Notes: a model not told the origin generated them from the sequence alone. Shown: positions 36,812 through 51,100, counted from the first letter of the stretch. The stretch: 64,000 nt of DNA from Musa acuminata AAA Group (GCF_036884655.1 NC_088339.1:33851501-33915500), one strand, 5' to 3'. Made by a program: numbers and translations.

Positions 36812-38867
36812 ATGGCCTGGACCCAAAATATACATTATCAAAACCTATTACGAATTTTTCGGTTGACTTATTTATTTTTAGTTTTACATAATTTGGATAA
36901 TATGGGTGGAATTTCGAATATTCAATAAAAATAAGTGTTATTATGTTGGTTTGGCAAGTGGCTTAACGTTAAATATACTTTGCCATTGCCGCATCTGTAG
37001 CGTTGGATCGATCATGTCCCATGCTTTAAGATGGGTGCGGTATGGGCTCCTTCGGGCCGGCCCAAATGATTTCTTCGGCCCATTTCCATGTCAAATGTGC
37101 ACCGAATCCATATGAAACGAAGACAAATCTAATTAATTTGAGATGCAATTGACTAAAAATTATCCATTGATGAGAGCAATCTTTCTTGATCATCCATCCG
37201 ATCACATGAGATACTCGTGAAATAAATCTGAACCAAAGGAAATGAGGAGATTAATGAGAGTAATCAAACACGAGTTGAGTGTTCTAATTCTTTACCTAGA
37301 GATTCTAACTACTTAATCCACAAGTTGGCTAATTTTTCTAGGAAGAATATAGCAAATATTATTATTCTCTAATGTTGAGTATGAAGTGATGTTGAGTTAA
37401 TCTACTGATCCCCTTTTTCCCCCAAAAAAGAATAAAACAATGTTGCTTTTGTGTTCTTGGCTCTAATGAAATCTTAAAGACTTGTCTTGGAAGAAGTAAA
37501 TTAACAGAAAAAGAAGCTACTAAAGAGAAGGGACATGAAGAATGAACCAATGGAGGAGACCACCCAAAAGGTGCATCACAGCATGAAACTTGAGATGCCT
37601 AACTTGTTTAGGTGGTCACATGAAAGCATGTTCTTATCTCTCCATCATTGCTTGCCTTCTTCCACGAGGAGAGATCTTCAAAGTTTAGTAGAGTGGGGTG
37701 GATGCTACTTGATATTGGTGGTGACAGGGAGAAGCTTCAAATGATCAAATGAAACCCATTTATCAAATAATGCATACAAAGATGTGATTTGCACTGCCAA
37801 AGAAGCCCACTATGTTAATAAGTAATTGATGAAAAGAATGTTCGAATGTTTGATGAAAAGTATGTTAATTTGATTGTCTTACGACTATAGCTCAAGCTTA
37901 GCCTACTCGAAAATGCCACATTCTATTGGGCATTAAGAGACATCATACTTATGTTTCTTTATAGTCGTGCTAACCGAAATGATAATTTAAATCATGTGTT
38001 AGAGTGGATCTATCGACGATATCCATGTATTTGTGACAATATGTGTTATGAATTGATCGACGATGATCGATAAGAAAAATCCTTATTTTCAATATATACC
38101 AAGAAGAATGTTAATTTTGAAGATTATCATAATGTGTTTTTTACCTTTTTCACGATTAAATATTGGCCCTGTGAATCAAATCCAAGAAAGAAAGAGGAAT
38201 ATGGAGAAAAACAAGTGAGTGTTTTTTCGAGAAATAAGAATCAAACTGAAAATAAAAAAAAAAATTCAAAAGATTATGATTAATTTGAATAGGTTTCGGA
38301 AACCTAAGACTTTTGTTTTGACAACAACACAACAAAATCGAGCCAAAAGAGGTTTCGTCGAATGACACATGGAACGCGAAAGGCTCCAAAAGCTTTGGGA
38401 GAGTCAAAAGTGTTAAGCCGCAAAGATTGACGTGAGAGCCGAAAGCACCGCACGCCACACCGTCCCTTTGATTCACGTCGACGAAAACACCACGACAAAA
38501 AGCATAAACACGAAAACGAAAACAAAATCCCAACACGCACTCTCGATCGTAACTCAAAACAGTTCCGAGACCTTCCTCCTCTCTGCTCTTCTTCTGTTTG
38601 ACTGACATCGTGGAGTCTTTCCTCATGAACGCTTTTGGATTGCTGCAACCAGAAAGCCGTGGCTTTCTGATCACAACATTAGAAGACTGCAGACGGTGGG
38701 TGTGTTCTTCTTTCCCCCACGTTAAAAGTGAGAGTTACATTTATTGGTCGACCAAACTCTTTCTTGCACTATTCTCGATCTAACTTGTCTTCCGACGAGA
38801 TTGCATGCATTCATGCTTGCATTACTGTTCTGAGATGCATTGATCGTTGGCTGCGATCAGGATCTTA
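36812..38867. other. intergenic spacer
   Basis: No gene supported. Frames at 38156-38674 (-) and 37535-37744 (+) have no recognisable domain. Confidence 0.45.
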
Positions 38868-39850
38868 CCGAGTCGAGATCAATGCCAATCTTAACCATTT
38901 CAATCATATTCAATGTCAGCCGTTTGAACATTAGCACACCTCTTGGGGGATTTATCCATATTAACCCCACATCAGCACATCACTTAGGCTGAGTCATAGT
39001 TCAACAAAGATGGACGATCAAAGTTAGCGGACCACGACGATCTATTGCTGATGGTTAGACCAAAGGTTATAGACTCGAGTTCGACCTCCGGTTCATAGGT
39101 TCGATAAGAGCTCTTTACCATAAAGATTTAAGTGAAGCAAGAAGTTGTTGGCGTGACTTTTGACATCGCATCTATGCTCGTATCCTCTTGGATGACTTCA
39201 TGATGATGTGAAGATGAAGATCAACCAACAATGCAAGATACACCATCATCATAAAGGAATTCATCGATGATGTAACATGCGAGGTGATTCTGCTTAACAT
39301 ACGTCAGAGTCATCGTTGAGATTCCATACTTATAGGATCGAGATGTTGTTTACTTTTGTCAAGCCCCAAAGCATCGATTCTAAAAGAATGAAAGAAAGTT
39401 TCTCACAGCTTTGATTGGTTTGATGATAGACTTAACATATGTCGTGGCTTTTACTTTAGCATTCAAGGAACTAAAATCTATCTCCAACATGAGAAAAGAG
39501 GAGAAGAAATCAAAAGAGAACAGTAAACTTGAAGCCCCAATAAGAGAAAAGAAACCCTCGAGGAGAACCTCATTAGAATGACGCGTGTAGAGAACATGAT
39601 GAGACGCAATGATACCCACCACATTGACAAATCAAAACAAAAGAAATCTCAAAGCAAGGAACATAAATTACCTAATTAAGGATAATCTTTCCGAGTCGAG
39701 ATCAACACCAATCTCGACTATTGAAGTGAGATGCGGCTCATACAAATCACATTAAATCGAAGCAATGGGTGACTGATCAATATCAGCACACCACTTGGTC
39801 GAGTCTTAGTCCGTGTAGGTCTCGAGCCTAGCAAAGATGGACGACCAAGA
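38868..39850. repeat. pair of diverged direct repeats, ~150 bp each, ~815 bp apart
   Basis: Copies at about 38868-39022 and 39680-39850 share CCGAGTCGAGATCAA.(G/C)CCAATCT, ATCAGCACA.CACTTGG-like, GAGTC.TAGT and CAAAGATGGACGA.CAA in the same order. They could be remains of LTRs or duplicated spacer DNA; no coding domain lies between them. Confidence 0.6.
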
Positions 39851-40700
39851 ACAAAAGGTGCATGGGTAGGAGACACGCGCAACTCCTTGCATGCTTAGGA
39901 GTTACCTCGTCATCGGATCTCCAATAATGAGTGCTGATCGATCACATGAGGACTCCTTCAATCGCAGCCTAAGTGAGAAGAAGATCATTACCTCCTCAAG
40001 AAGCCAACCTTCCTCAAGTCGTAAGTTCCACCCACGACTCCCTCCTCTTCTCACCTTCTATCCATCGTGGTAGCTCTACTCCTCCTCTACGAAGAGCAAG
40101 AGGAGAGAACAAAGAGAGAGGAAGAGAAGGAGGAGGAGATCGACCTCTTCTGTACTATCTAACAAGAGTGCTATCTATCTATCGGTTGAGAGATGAAGCA
40201 GAAAAGAAGCAGCAATAAGCATTCTGTTGTGATCCGTCCGTCCATGCTTAGAACTTGCAAGCAAATGTGGCTGCATGACTCTTTCGATTTAATTTCTTAT
40301 TTTAAATATGCTAAATTCACAATAAAAGTAGAATAAATTATGCTTTTCTAAATTATGGTTATTATAGAAAAGATGTAAACTTCTGCCGCGAGCAAAATTT
40401 TTCGTATCCCCATACGAATGGATAAGTTGTCATTTATCCTGAAACATAGTGTAGACTCAGAATCAATGGCAGCCTGAAGAGTCAATCTTGAGGAGAAGCT
40501 TCCCCTCCTATTGATGTTGCTGCTGCGCACTTGGGATGGATGACACAGCAAACACAAGAGGCTTAGGATAAGGCTCATGACAATGCATGATTCTAATTGA
40601 ACTCTTCCGGGATAAGCACAAGGAGTCATCGCAATCTTTTGTATCTTTGACGCGGCACACTTGCCTCTCTCTCTCTTTATCACCGTCTCAAAGCCGTCAT
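39851..40700. other. spacer, 3' flank of ERF gene
   Basis: Short frames only. The last 300 bases are probably the 3' UTR of the minus-strand ERF gene. Confidence 0.4.
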
Positions 40701-41549
40701 TTACATGGCTGGTGGCCGCTGATCTTTCTCCTTCTGGCCACTCTGAGGCCACGAGCTGGAAGCGGAAGAGCTCGTGAACTGCGATCGAGAAGATAAATCC
40801 TGAGTCTCTTGCGAAGAGCCAGACAAGGACGTCGACGTGATGGTGCTTCCGGCGTAGAGGCCGAGGGCCGCGTTGCGCAGGTCTGCGTCCCCGCTCTGGA
40901 GGAGCTGAGCGTACTGACGCAGGTCCGGATATGAAGTCGCCGGAGGCTGGGGTTGCCGTTCGGGTGCTGATCGAGTCACCAGGAAGCCGAGGTCGGTGCG
41001 GCCTTGGACTCTCTCGGGGAAGTTGAGCTTGGCTTTAGTGCCCTTGAACCTTAGGGCGGCCTCGTCGTAGGCCATGGCGGCGTCCTCGGCCCTGTCGAAG
41101 GTCCCCAGCCATACACGAGCGGCCTTCTTCGGGTCTCTGATCTCTGCTGCCCATTTCCCCCACGGCCTTTGCCTCACTCCCCTGTAGTGCCTTCTACCTA
41201 CATATCTTGCATGCGTGTGTGTGTGAGAGAGAGAGAGCACATTACTTGCTACCACAAGAGACCGCAGACAGAAGCTACATGTACCTTGCTCTTCGGAAGC
41301 CTGTGTTCCGATCTCCATGGAACCTGGCCCTGATCCACAACTAGCATCCGGTTCCGCCACCAGCTCATCTCCTCCGGCACCGACGACCGGGGAGACAGAG
41401 CTGATCACGTGGGTGAGGGCAGACACCATGGCCGACGCTTCTTGGTCTACGCGAGCCGGGATACAGTGGGATGACAAGCCGCCCTCTTCTTCCTTCTCCT
41501 CTGGTGCCTCATCAGAACGAAGAGGCCGCTTCCCATGCCTTCGATCCAC
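40701..41549 (-). CDS. AP2/ERF transcription factor, ERF113/RAP2.6L/ABR1-like
   Basis: Nuclear DNA-binding factor of the ethylene-response family, which binds GCC-box type promoters. Likely two exons, 41285-41549 and 40701-41197, giving 253 aa. The 87-bp intron (GTACAT...TGTAG) sits just before the AP2 domain. It contains no stop and is a multiple of three, so retention would give a 282-aa protein. The AP2 domain starts [20 protein letters not shown] and includes [20 protein letters not shown] and [12 protein letters not shown]. The residues A and D in AAEIRDP are the ERF rather than DREB type. The C-terminal [14 protein letters not shown] block matches the group X subfamily. Ser-rich tail. 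The family's wound/ABA/regeneration roles are known for relatives; the role here is inferred. Confidence 0.9.
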   Translation of the reverse strand: MDRRHGKRPLRSDEAPEEKEEEGGLSSHCIPARVDQEASAMVSALTHVISSVSPVVGAGGDELVAEPDASCGSGPGSMEIGTQASEEQGTCSFCLRSLVVASNVLSLSHTHTHARYVGRRHYRGVRQRPWGKWAAEIRDPKKAARVWLGTFDRAEDAAMAYDEAALRFKGTKAKLNFPERVQGRTDLGFLVTRSAPERQPQPPATSYPDLRQYAQLLQSGDADLRNAALGLYAGSTITSTSLSGSSQETQDLSSRSQFTSSSASSSWPQSGQKEKDQRPPAM

Positions 41550-42031
41550 CTTCTAAGAGTCTATTATCCTCTCTCTCGCTCTCTCTCTCCTGCTGGTAGA
41601 TGACAAGATGAGGAAGAATAACAAGAAAAGGAAATAGATGAGCAGAAGAAGATATATATATGTATATATATGCTTGAAGGAGAAGATAACAGATAGAAGA
41701 AGGAAAAGGAGGACAGAAGAGAGTGGAAGGAGTGAGAGAGATTGTGATGAGAGGAGGCAATGTTAGTAGTGTTGGGTGGGTTGCTTTTATTGGCTGTGAC
41801 GGCATTAAGTCCTACTCATATTTGATGCCTCCGCCCCTTTTAGACCATTAGACCAACCAAATTTTGTATGTGGAATGCGTATGTTTGATTGATGTCAATC
41901 AACTTTCCCAGACACACACACACTCGGAGGGAAGCCAAAAATGTGACACATGCTTCATTGTAGTAACTACAAGCAATATGAAGGCTGATGACAATAACAT
42001 AAGAGACACACTCCAGTAAGAACTTTTATTC
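41550..42031 (-). promoter_or_regulatory. ERF gene upstream region
   Basis: Pyrimidine/purine repeats (CT-rich at 41567-41590) and a TATATATATGTATATATATG stretch at 41652-41671 lie just upstream of the ATG. They are probably part of the 5' leader and core promoter on the minus strand. Confidence 0.4.
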
Positions 42032-42067
42032 ATCATCACCTTCTCCCATATGTTCAAGAAGTCATAA

Positions 42068-42117
<50 letters not shown>

Positions 42118-42153
42118 TTATGACTTCTTGAACATATGGGAGAAGGTGATGAT
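42032..42153. repeat. perfect 122-bp palindrome with (AT)n centre
   Basis: The arm 42032 onward (ATCATCACCTTCTCCCATAT, then GTTCAAGAAGTCATAAATC) is exactly mirrored by the reverse complement ending at 42153. The centre is an alternating AT run. No mismatch was found in 38 unique bases per arm. It lies about 0.5 kb upstream of the ERF gene. No terminal-repeat transposon signature was found. Confidence 0.93.
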
Positions 42154-43924
42154 AAGCTGTAATCATTGACCAGTAAGGAATTTGATCATAGGGATTCTAG
42201 AGATAATAATGCTTGAATCAGAAGGTGTGGAATTGTTTGGTTTGGTTTGTACATGCAAGTAATGAAATCAATAATTACATGACACAGATATCTGTCCTTT
42301 TGGGATGAATCAAACATATTTTATCATCATTTGCTTTGTGCTTTTACCAAATGACAAAAACATGCATAGATGATATATTTATATACTTAAACCTTGTTTC
42401 TAACCACAATTAGATTGGCCTCTCTTACCGTACCTAATTAATTGTATCATGAAACTCTAGATTGATTTGGGTTTGTTCTTCTGGAGTCTTTGGCTTTCAT
42501 ATGTCTTCCTTCCTTTGCCTTCTCCATTCTGCTCCCAACACATATTTCTTCAAGCTATAATGACTGCATGAAAACCTTTTATCTTCCTTGATCTTTAACT
42601 ATGATGTATGGCCAAACACTAGGGTAGTTTTGGAGTAACCCATTGGAACCAGAAAGAGTATAGCCCATGGGTGACGTGCTGCTTATTATGCCTTTGTGTG
42701 CCAAACTAGTTGGCTTTTGATATGGTAAGACTTGACCATTGATCCATCTCTTTAGCTTCATATCTTGAATCTTTGGTCAATTATGAGTTGTTTGGAACAC
42801 AATCGTCAACAAGAGTATGATTGTTGATAACAGGAATTAGTCTTTTGTTTCGTGGTCAGTAAAGAAGCGAAATACTATTGCTAATATGATACCTAAAAGC
42901 AACACAACACCTACCATCGCCATGGTCGACCAAGTGTCAAGCTTCATTTAATGACTTGAATAACTCAATGGTCCTCCAAAATTATGGCATCAAACAACAT
43001 GCAACATGCATTATGCACAATGTGAGAAATTTTTGGCATCAAACCACATGCAACACGCTAGCCCATCTCTGTCTTCATCATGTATGTTTCAGCATCTTAA
43101 TCATTGTTAGGTGTCATTGGACTCTCTCTCTCTCTCTCTCTCTCAAAAAATGCTTAAAGTTGAAGGCAACATTTTGTTCAGATGACCTCTTGAAATCAGC
43201 GTTTTCTTGATCTCTGCCATATTCCAAGATGTGTTGTGCAACGATCTATCGTGAGTCCAAGTAGGTGAAAGACGAAGAAAGGAGACCAGCTTGCCTCCTG
43301 CATCGTAGTATATCCACCTCATGCTGCGTTGTTCTTCGTCAAACCCGTCTCTGTGCTTCAAGACTGCAGCCACTGTGGTGCCCTTGACTTCTGACCCCGC
43401 TTCAGTGGATTGGCACCGTCTTCCTAACTGGTAGGCCACCATCCATTGAATTCTGACATTCCTACTCCCACCTTGCGGTAGCCATGGCAGGTGGCTTGTG
43501 TCACTCCCACCACAGTTGTCGAAGGACGACGAAGAGCTATGCAAGCTAAATATGTCTTTGGAGAGAAGAAGTAATGCAAGTCAAACCTTATCGGTTCGTT
43601 GCATGCAAGCGTCGACTCCATGCACGTAATAGTGGCCAAGGGTTTGAGGTTGCAGGTGTCAAGCTTATAGAATGCTGATCTCATGAATTGTATGATTGTT
43701 AACGGTAGATAGAATATAAAGATGAGTTTTAACGTAAGGATAAGATTGTCCATTTGCAACCTATCTTATCATAATTTAAATCACAAAATAAATTAATTAT
43801 CATATAATCAATCATCTGAAAACATGAATGAGTCGGGTGAGCCAATTTTTATCTTGATTTGTCTATCAGATGAGCAACCCATTTGCTATGTTTTACCATA
43901 TATAAGCTAAGATATAATAAAAAA

Positions 43925-43970
<46 letters not shown>

Positions 43971-45160
43971 GACTATATGTTGGATTCATTAATAAAGTCT
44001 TGGGAAAATTTGTATGAATAAATGAATCAGGGATTGCTTGGTTGACATTGTACTACTATCATTTAGTAATCCATCTCGGACGCAACCTATGGGATATTTT
44101 TGACTAGTACATGTCAAACTACACCAATGATATTAGATTTTTGACTTTTCCTTTTAGAGAGAGAGAGAGAGAGAGTATGGATGAAGAGCAGAAGACAAGA
44201 AACAAAAGAATCAGAATCCACCACCGACCGACCATTTCCAAGTCAACAATCAACATTTCAATGAGGGAGGTTCAAAATGATTGAGACTTGAGACCTTCCA
44301 AAAGTTGTTTGAAGTAAGCTTTTTGATTTGGTCCATTGTGACTTGCCCCGCATGCAAAGTTAGCATGCGAGAATCATTTCCCATATAATATAATATTTAT
44401 AGGCCTCCTATTGTCAACCCGAGGAGATGACTTCTTGACACTCGAGAATCAAGAAAGGGATAACTGATGTGTCCCGACAGCATCCTTTGAATCTTCACGA
44501 GGTATCAGCCTTTTGCTAATATTGTCTGATTCTGACCACTTGAACAAAAATAAAGGATTAAAAATATTAACATGTCTTATTCAAAAATCATGATCGAATT
44601 TTTATATATTCACGAAAACCAACCATGCCGGTGGCCAATATCCGAATCCCTTTCCCATATTATCAAATATGAATCCCCTTTATCTTATGTTTGCAATCAT
44701 GATCGTACTCGAGAAAACACAAATATAGAAACGTGTGTACATCCACAAAGAGATAGAAAAGAAAAAGCACGATAAGTATTGATATAAATATGTGTGACGA
44801 TGTAACAAATTCGAAGAACTCGAAGAAACAAATACACCAATGGGTGACTTAGAAAAGGAGAAAGAATACGGAGAGGATATGTCAAAACCGCGAGAAAAAA
44901 CCTATTTTCCTCTACTGAAATATCTGTACATTGTTCTTTTTACTCTGTGTATATCCAAAATCTTGGGGCTCTCCCAGCACCTTTCCCATTTTGACTCAGT
45001 AATTTTGATGAAATCCTGATGAAATAGTCCAAGAACTTTGGTAATGCACTTCAAATACCATCCAACTGCAACCATAACACAGCATATTGCATATGTGATC
45101 ACCAGACTATGGATATGGCCTCAAAGTCAATGCCCCTCCAATAGGTGGCATTGTTCTCAC
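42154..45160. other. intergenic spacer
   Basis: Contains (CT)n at 43121-43144, (TA)n at 43931-43966 and (GA)n at 44157-44175. One uncertain open frame is listed separately. Otherwise no gene is seen. Confidence 0.45.
43143..43544 (-). CDS. uncertain ORF, 133 codons
   Basis: An uninterrupted frame with locally higher GC. It includes NVRIQWMVAYQLGRRCQSTE, GTTVAAVLKHRDGFDEEQRS and RWIYYDAGGKLVSFLRLSPT, which look protein-like. I recognise no family, see no splice sites that join it to neighbours, and the last ~25 codons run into AT-rich DNA. It may be a short gene, a gene fragment or chance. Confidence 0.22.
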   Translation of the reverse strand: MHSSSSSFDNCGGSDTSHLPWLPQGGSRNVRIQWMVAYQLGRRCQSTEAGSEVKGTTVAAVLKHRDGFDEEQRSMRWIYYDAGGKLVSFLRLSPTWTHDRSLHNTSWNMAEIKKTLISRGHLNKMLPSTLSIF

Positions 45161-48100
45161 TCAAATCTTTTGTGGACCTGAAGGGGAAACCGCTGCATCA
45201 CAAGAGGCTTCTCCATTTGCAGAGGTGGACTTATCTCCCTGATGGTTCTCTTCACTACTGTCCGTCCTCCATCTGCCTGACCTTGACTTCATATTAGTGC
45301 CCACAGGAAAGGGTTCCTGTACAAGCCAAAAGAATAATGATAATGAGAATTCCAAGGAACTGCCATTATTAAATATCTGTTCATATTTCCTTTTTGTGCT
45401 GGTAAACAAATTGATTTGTTAGAATGTTTGCTGCCTGAGTTTATTTGAAAATGTTGCCGCTTGCCAGCATATCAGACCATTACAATATAAAGGCATCAAA
45501 ATTTTTGCAAATAATTCAACAGAGGCTTTCTCAAATTATTAAGAAAATTTCTCATACAAGTTCATGCGTTTTTGGCACTTGCTCAATTAGATTGGTAGGA
45601 AGAAACGTACCTTCTTAACAAATTAGAAGGTTACAACATTATTAGGATGTATCTAATAGTCCAACAACTCTAATTTCAGAGTAGGTAGCTGTATTAGGTA
45701 TGTCATGCTTAAACTTCAAAATAAAACTTAAATAAATACCATAATAAGTTCTCACGATTAAAGATGAGTAATATCATATAACATCATGGCATATGTTTTT
45801 CTTGTGTTTTCTGGAAATTTTAATTGTTTCTCATCGTTTCTTGTTGAAAACTTCCCCCTTTATGAATAATTATTAACATAGTCTTTTATATTTTCAGAAA
45901 TTTCATTTACCAAAATTATTTATGCAAATACCAACAAGCAAGAAGGTTTCAGACAATTATTGAAACATAAACTTAACAGTGTTCATATAAATGTTATTGT
46001 CCACTCCCCCCAAAATTTCCAAAAAAAGGCAAAATCTTGGGTCCGCCACTACTCAAAAACCATTAAGTAGTATGAAAGATAAAGTACGTCAATTCTGATA
46101 CAGACAAAGAACACAGCAATAGAGGAGACTATTATCGACCAGATTCCGTTAATGATGCTAAATTTTTTCGACAGAACACAATAATGTACATTGCAGGATA
46201 AACCACTAACAACCAAGAGCATAACGCAAGAAAGAAATCCGAACCATGAAAAATGAAAAATGATGCTTCATACCTGATCCCCGGCATTAGGACCATCTGT
46301 ATGGAAGAGGATAGGACGACAGCGTTTATCTTCATTCATCAGACTTGAGTTCTGGAAATGAGCAATCAGAGCTGCTTTCCCTTGGATTCTGGCATATGCA
46401 AGTGATGCTACTTTTTCACTGTTAAACTTCTCCCATTTCTTACCATTAAATGACTGCATAGGATACAATGTTTTAGCATTTCATACCTTCAATTGTGCAA
46501 CATAACCAAACACAATGCGGATACAAGGAAGCAAGAGACATCACATAATCATCTAAATGCTTTTTTTCAGTTTACAATCTAAATAGCAGTAATAGTCACA
46601 ACATGCTAAAAACTGAAGAAAGAAAGAACACTATTAATATGAAAGTAAAACATAATGTTAAAGATGTCAAGATCAACAAAGGATACTACTATTTGGTGGA
46701 TAGCACCAGAGACAAAGCATTCAACCTAACTATTCAAAGGCTTAAGATTCATAAAGTACCAAACCTGGTAAAATGGAATGATATGCTGAGTATTGACCAT
46801 GTTTATAAACGCATAGCCAACGTTGCATTTGTTCTGGAAAGTAGAGAACCACACATACCCAATGAGTAAATCAATAATGGATGCAGGTATGCCCATCAAT
46901 ACCAAGTTACTGCAGTTACCTTAAAATCAATTGGCAAATAGATGAAGTCATAAGTTCCTCGATGATTTTCATCAATAGCAGCCAACAGCATCTTAGAGGT
47001 GTATCTATATAGACCAGGATAAAACAGTTTAATGGGAATGAATAACAAGCAGATAACTTACATCCATATAGCCAAAAAGGAGTGAAAATAAGAATTCAGA
47101 ATACTTATTGGGAATGTTCTTTATCATAAGTGTCGTTCGAGAGTCTTCACCACGTATAATACGTTCAATATCGAGTTCATACTGCTTCTTATTATCACTC
47201 TGAGTAGCATTTGTGTCATTTCTTCGGCTCCTGATCCGCTCAGTAGGACCATCAAATGAACCAGGCATGGGGAAGATTGGATTCCTTCCATGGTAAATCT
47301 GACCCCTTTGTTGAGGTGAAAGAATACCGACATGTGCAAGAGAAACAGAAGGGTCCATACAGTTTCCACCAACACGAGAAAATATGTTATGAGAAGTAAG
47401 TTCTAGCCAATGCAACTGAGAAGCTGCAGAAAGCCCCATGCTTCCGTGAGATCCAGGATGAAAAGCAGGCCGTTCAATGGAATCCCCACCATAGGTATGT
47501 CTCCTGCCCCAAAGTGATGGATTGACAGCAGGTGCCGAACCAACATGATGGTGTAAAGGAACAACCGTGTTTACCATATGAGATTGTCCTCTAGGAATTC
47601 CATGGATCTGAGATGGATTAGTAGGAATGTTGTTTATAAATGATGGTGGATTTGACCATGACATGGGGTTAGGGGTTTTATGGTGGAACACATTTGTATT
47701 ATTCCATACATATTGATGTCCCTGAAGAGAGCAGCTTCTATTTGCGGAACAAAATGCTGCAAGTAATAATATACATTAGGCAATAATCAAGAAAGCAATA
47801 AAGGGAAAGAGATCTTGAAAACCTATCTTTTTTATAATGATAAATGACTCACCAAAAGCCAACAAAATTAGCACTCAAAATTGATCATAAACAGATGCAA
47901 CATTGGTAACGAGAAGTTATTCTAACCAAATAAAAAGTGCAGAAAATGAAAATAATGGTTCATTGTCCATACCTTCATTGTGATCAGTAGCATGCCCATT
48001 GAAGCTAACAGATCCTACTTTTTGTAGATGTCTCTTATCAATTCCTTCAACAGGTCTGGATATGACACCGGTACCCACGGCTGACATAGTACTTGAGTGG

Positions 48101-51100
48101 TAAGGAATGTCATTATTTACTTCATCGTGATAATCTGGAAGGGAGCGAGGATGAAAACCAAGCATATCTTGAAATTCAAAATTCATCTGGCCCAGTGAAT
48201 GCGTGATGTCAGAATGGGCAGCTTGACTGTTACCAACTGATGCAACTCTTATAGGGGAAGGTAAATTCTGAGACATGCTAGATGAGATTCCATGGAATGT
48301 GGCCTCTATAACTGGGTTGAATGGTGCTCGAACCGCAGATTTTAGACCTTGGATAGCTCCATTTTCAAGACCTTTGGATGTGTTTACTCCAAGCGAGGAT
48401 GGTCCTGAAAATTTGACATTTAGGTAAATTATGTAGGTCAGAAACATAACCTGACATGAGAAGCGACATAACACATTTAGTCACGTATCATTTGAAAATC
48501 AAAGCCCAAATAATCATACCAAAGCACCCAGGGAGATAGTTATTTGGACTTTCCTGCCAGCATCCATGTAATTCTTCCTGCTTCAGCTCTGGAGATAACT
48601 GTTGCGTGAAGCTGTTGGTAAAGGAAATGCGTCACTATATATGATAGTCAAAATGCAAAAATTAAACATTGGTGGTATTTAAAAGTTAATAGTTATGAGA
48701 GTAAGTGTAATTCCAGATGAAACACCTAAAACTGATAATATAATAGTACTGTGCATGCCTGCATGGCATGCAATGTAGACTGCTAGCGACATTTCAATAT
48801 CATAGTACCAGAAAATATCCTTTCCTCAATTATTGAACTTATTTTCGTGTAAATTAAAAAAAGGAAGCAGTAAGCAAGGGGCTTTTCTCAAACATCACAA
48901 CACTACTTCCAACCCGAACCAATAGGACCAAATTTTCAGTTACCAGCCTACGGTTGGATAGGCTAAATGTTGTATACAAATTAGTAAAATACCATATGAA
49001 GATATTGATCTGAAGACTGTCTGCTCAAAAGAAGAACCAACAGAAGCTTTGTCTAGAAAGAAAATATAATCTGCTTAATACTGAATAAAAAGGATAAGAA
49101 AAGTGAACTAGATTCTATTGTTATGCAAAACAAAACCATAATATTTTGCTAATGATATATGTTGTACTAAAGATATATGTTGTACTAATGATATATGTTC
49201 TACCAAACAATATGATACATGGAGCATCAAGACATGTTCTAAAATACTACCATGCCATTTCAATCTCAGTTCCTAGTTCACTCTGTTGTCAAAAATATTT
49301 TTCAACCATCACCAATAGACAAACACTTGCATCTGAGATGCAGTGCAACCATACAAGATCTCATTTTCATATCTGCCAATAGTAAATAAGAATATAGATG
49401 ACCCATTGATAGTAGAAATGCACAGTATACCTGACTATATCAACTTCTATAAGTTCTATTACTCAGATAACAGAGCACAAGATCCTAGATAAGAAAGTTA
49501 ATGCTGAAAAACGATCCCATATGATGAGTTTTTCAGTCTTTGTGGTTATTGTCTATCCAATTGTATTATTAACACAAAAGACAAGCATGGCCCAAAACTG
49601 AACATGCCAGTTGTTGAATTTCAGGTTCACTACAGTACAATTTTTGAACATAGATCCAACAAGGCATCATGACTATTGAACCATCCATTATCGTGAGAAA
49701 ACTTTCTGCTCAACAAAAACTCACTCAACTGAGTACTGAGAGAGGCTATATTAATATGAATAGGTATGGCAGGAGCTCTATAAATATTAAGGGTGGTTGT
49801 AATAAAAAACAAAATTCAAAAGAGCCAACAAGATTATTATTCATTAAATTAGTTCATGAATGACCCTCCATTATGAAAGCTCAGCTGAATCCTAGAAATT
49901 AGTTAATGGGAAAATAAAAGAATGAAGAAATGGAGTGCCTGTTCAAAATTTTGATGCATTTTAAATGTGTACAATTATACATACTAAGACATGAAAATGA
50001 AATAACAATACTATGTACCAAGCTTCCAACACTTCAAATTGATTTATCATACTTGGAACTAAAAAATTAAAGCTGAGTAGCTGACACAAAATTGTAAATG
50101 AAATCCAGAACAGTGACTACTTCAAAACTCACAAGATAAGAATATAGCTAAATAATCAATTTGACCAGCTATTTTTGTAACATAAATAAGAATGATAGAA
50201 CACCACAAGACAGATTAAAAGATAGCATTAAATTAAATAAAGAATAATGAACAACCAAAAATCCACTTAACTTTCCATATCATTTCCCAAAAAATCACCA
50301 ACTAAATAGATATATACAGAGACAAAGCTGCTACAGGACATTATGAATATGGGAACAAAACTGAGTTTGCTTAGATAATACCCACCATCTTGCACCTCCA
50401 AGGTGGCTAAGCTCAAGCCTAATTTTCCTGCCAGCAATATCACTCCCGTCTAAGGCATGAAGAGCAGCTTCAGCAGCTCTAACATCATAAAATTCTATGG
50501 ATTTGTGATGACACTTATGTTGAGTGCTGCATATCTATCAAGGTCAAATTTAGGAATTAAAGACAATATTGACTTTATTATCATAATATAAAAAAACTTA
50601 AACTCAAGTTTTAGTATAACAAGCTATACAATATTGAAGCAGAAAAAGTACATTACCTCTTTGATTTCACCATAAATTCCAAATATCTGATGGAGATCAT
50701 CATTTGTAACAGAGGAATCCAGGTTGAATACCAAAAGCATACCCTGATTTACATCCTTCTCAGAAGGGTTGTCCTAATAATTTCAAGTGCATGTCATTAC
50801 AAAATATTTGTAATCTGGAGGCATCGACACATACATCACAGGAAAAGACATGTTCGATACACAAAGATGGTACAGTAGAAGAATTTACATGCATGACAAG
50901 AATATATAATCAGTGTAAATGAGTAAGTAAATATACTAACATTCTTAGCAAGTGGATTGACAATGAGATGATGCCAGGGTGAAAGAGACCATCATGATAA
51001 GATTAGGCTTATCTCCATTTTTCCAGGATGAAGGTGAAGAAGTCAGTATCATTTACAACAATAAGTCTCTTCTTCACCCCCAAAGAAGAATCTGTTAGGA

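Noticed and set aside
38156..38674. 172-codon minus-strand ORF
   Set aside because: No domain, AT-rich C-terminal half with Phe runs, overlapping frames equally open.
39060..39120. tRNA-like GGTTCGATAAG sequence
   Set aside because: No acceptor stem or anticodon arm can be folded around it.
49152..49203. CRISPR-like short repeats
   Set aside because: Adjacent tandem repeats without spacers, inside a plant intron.
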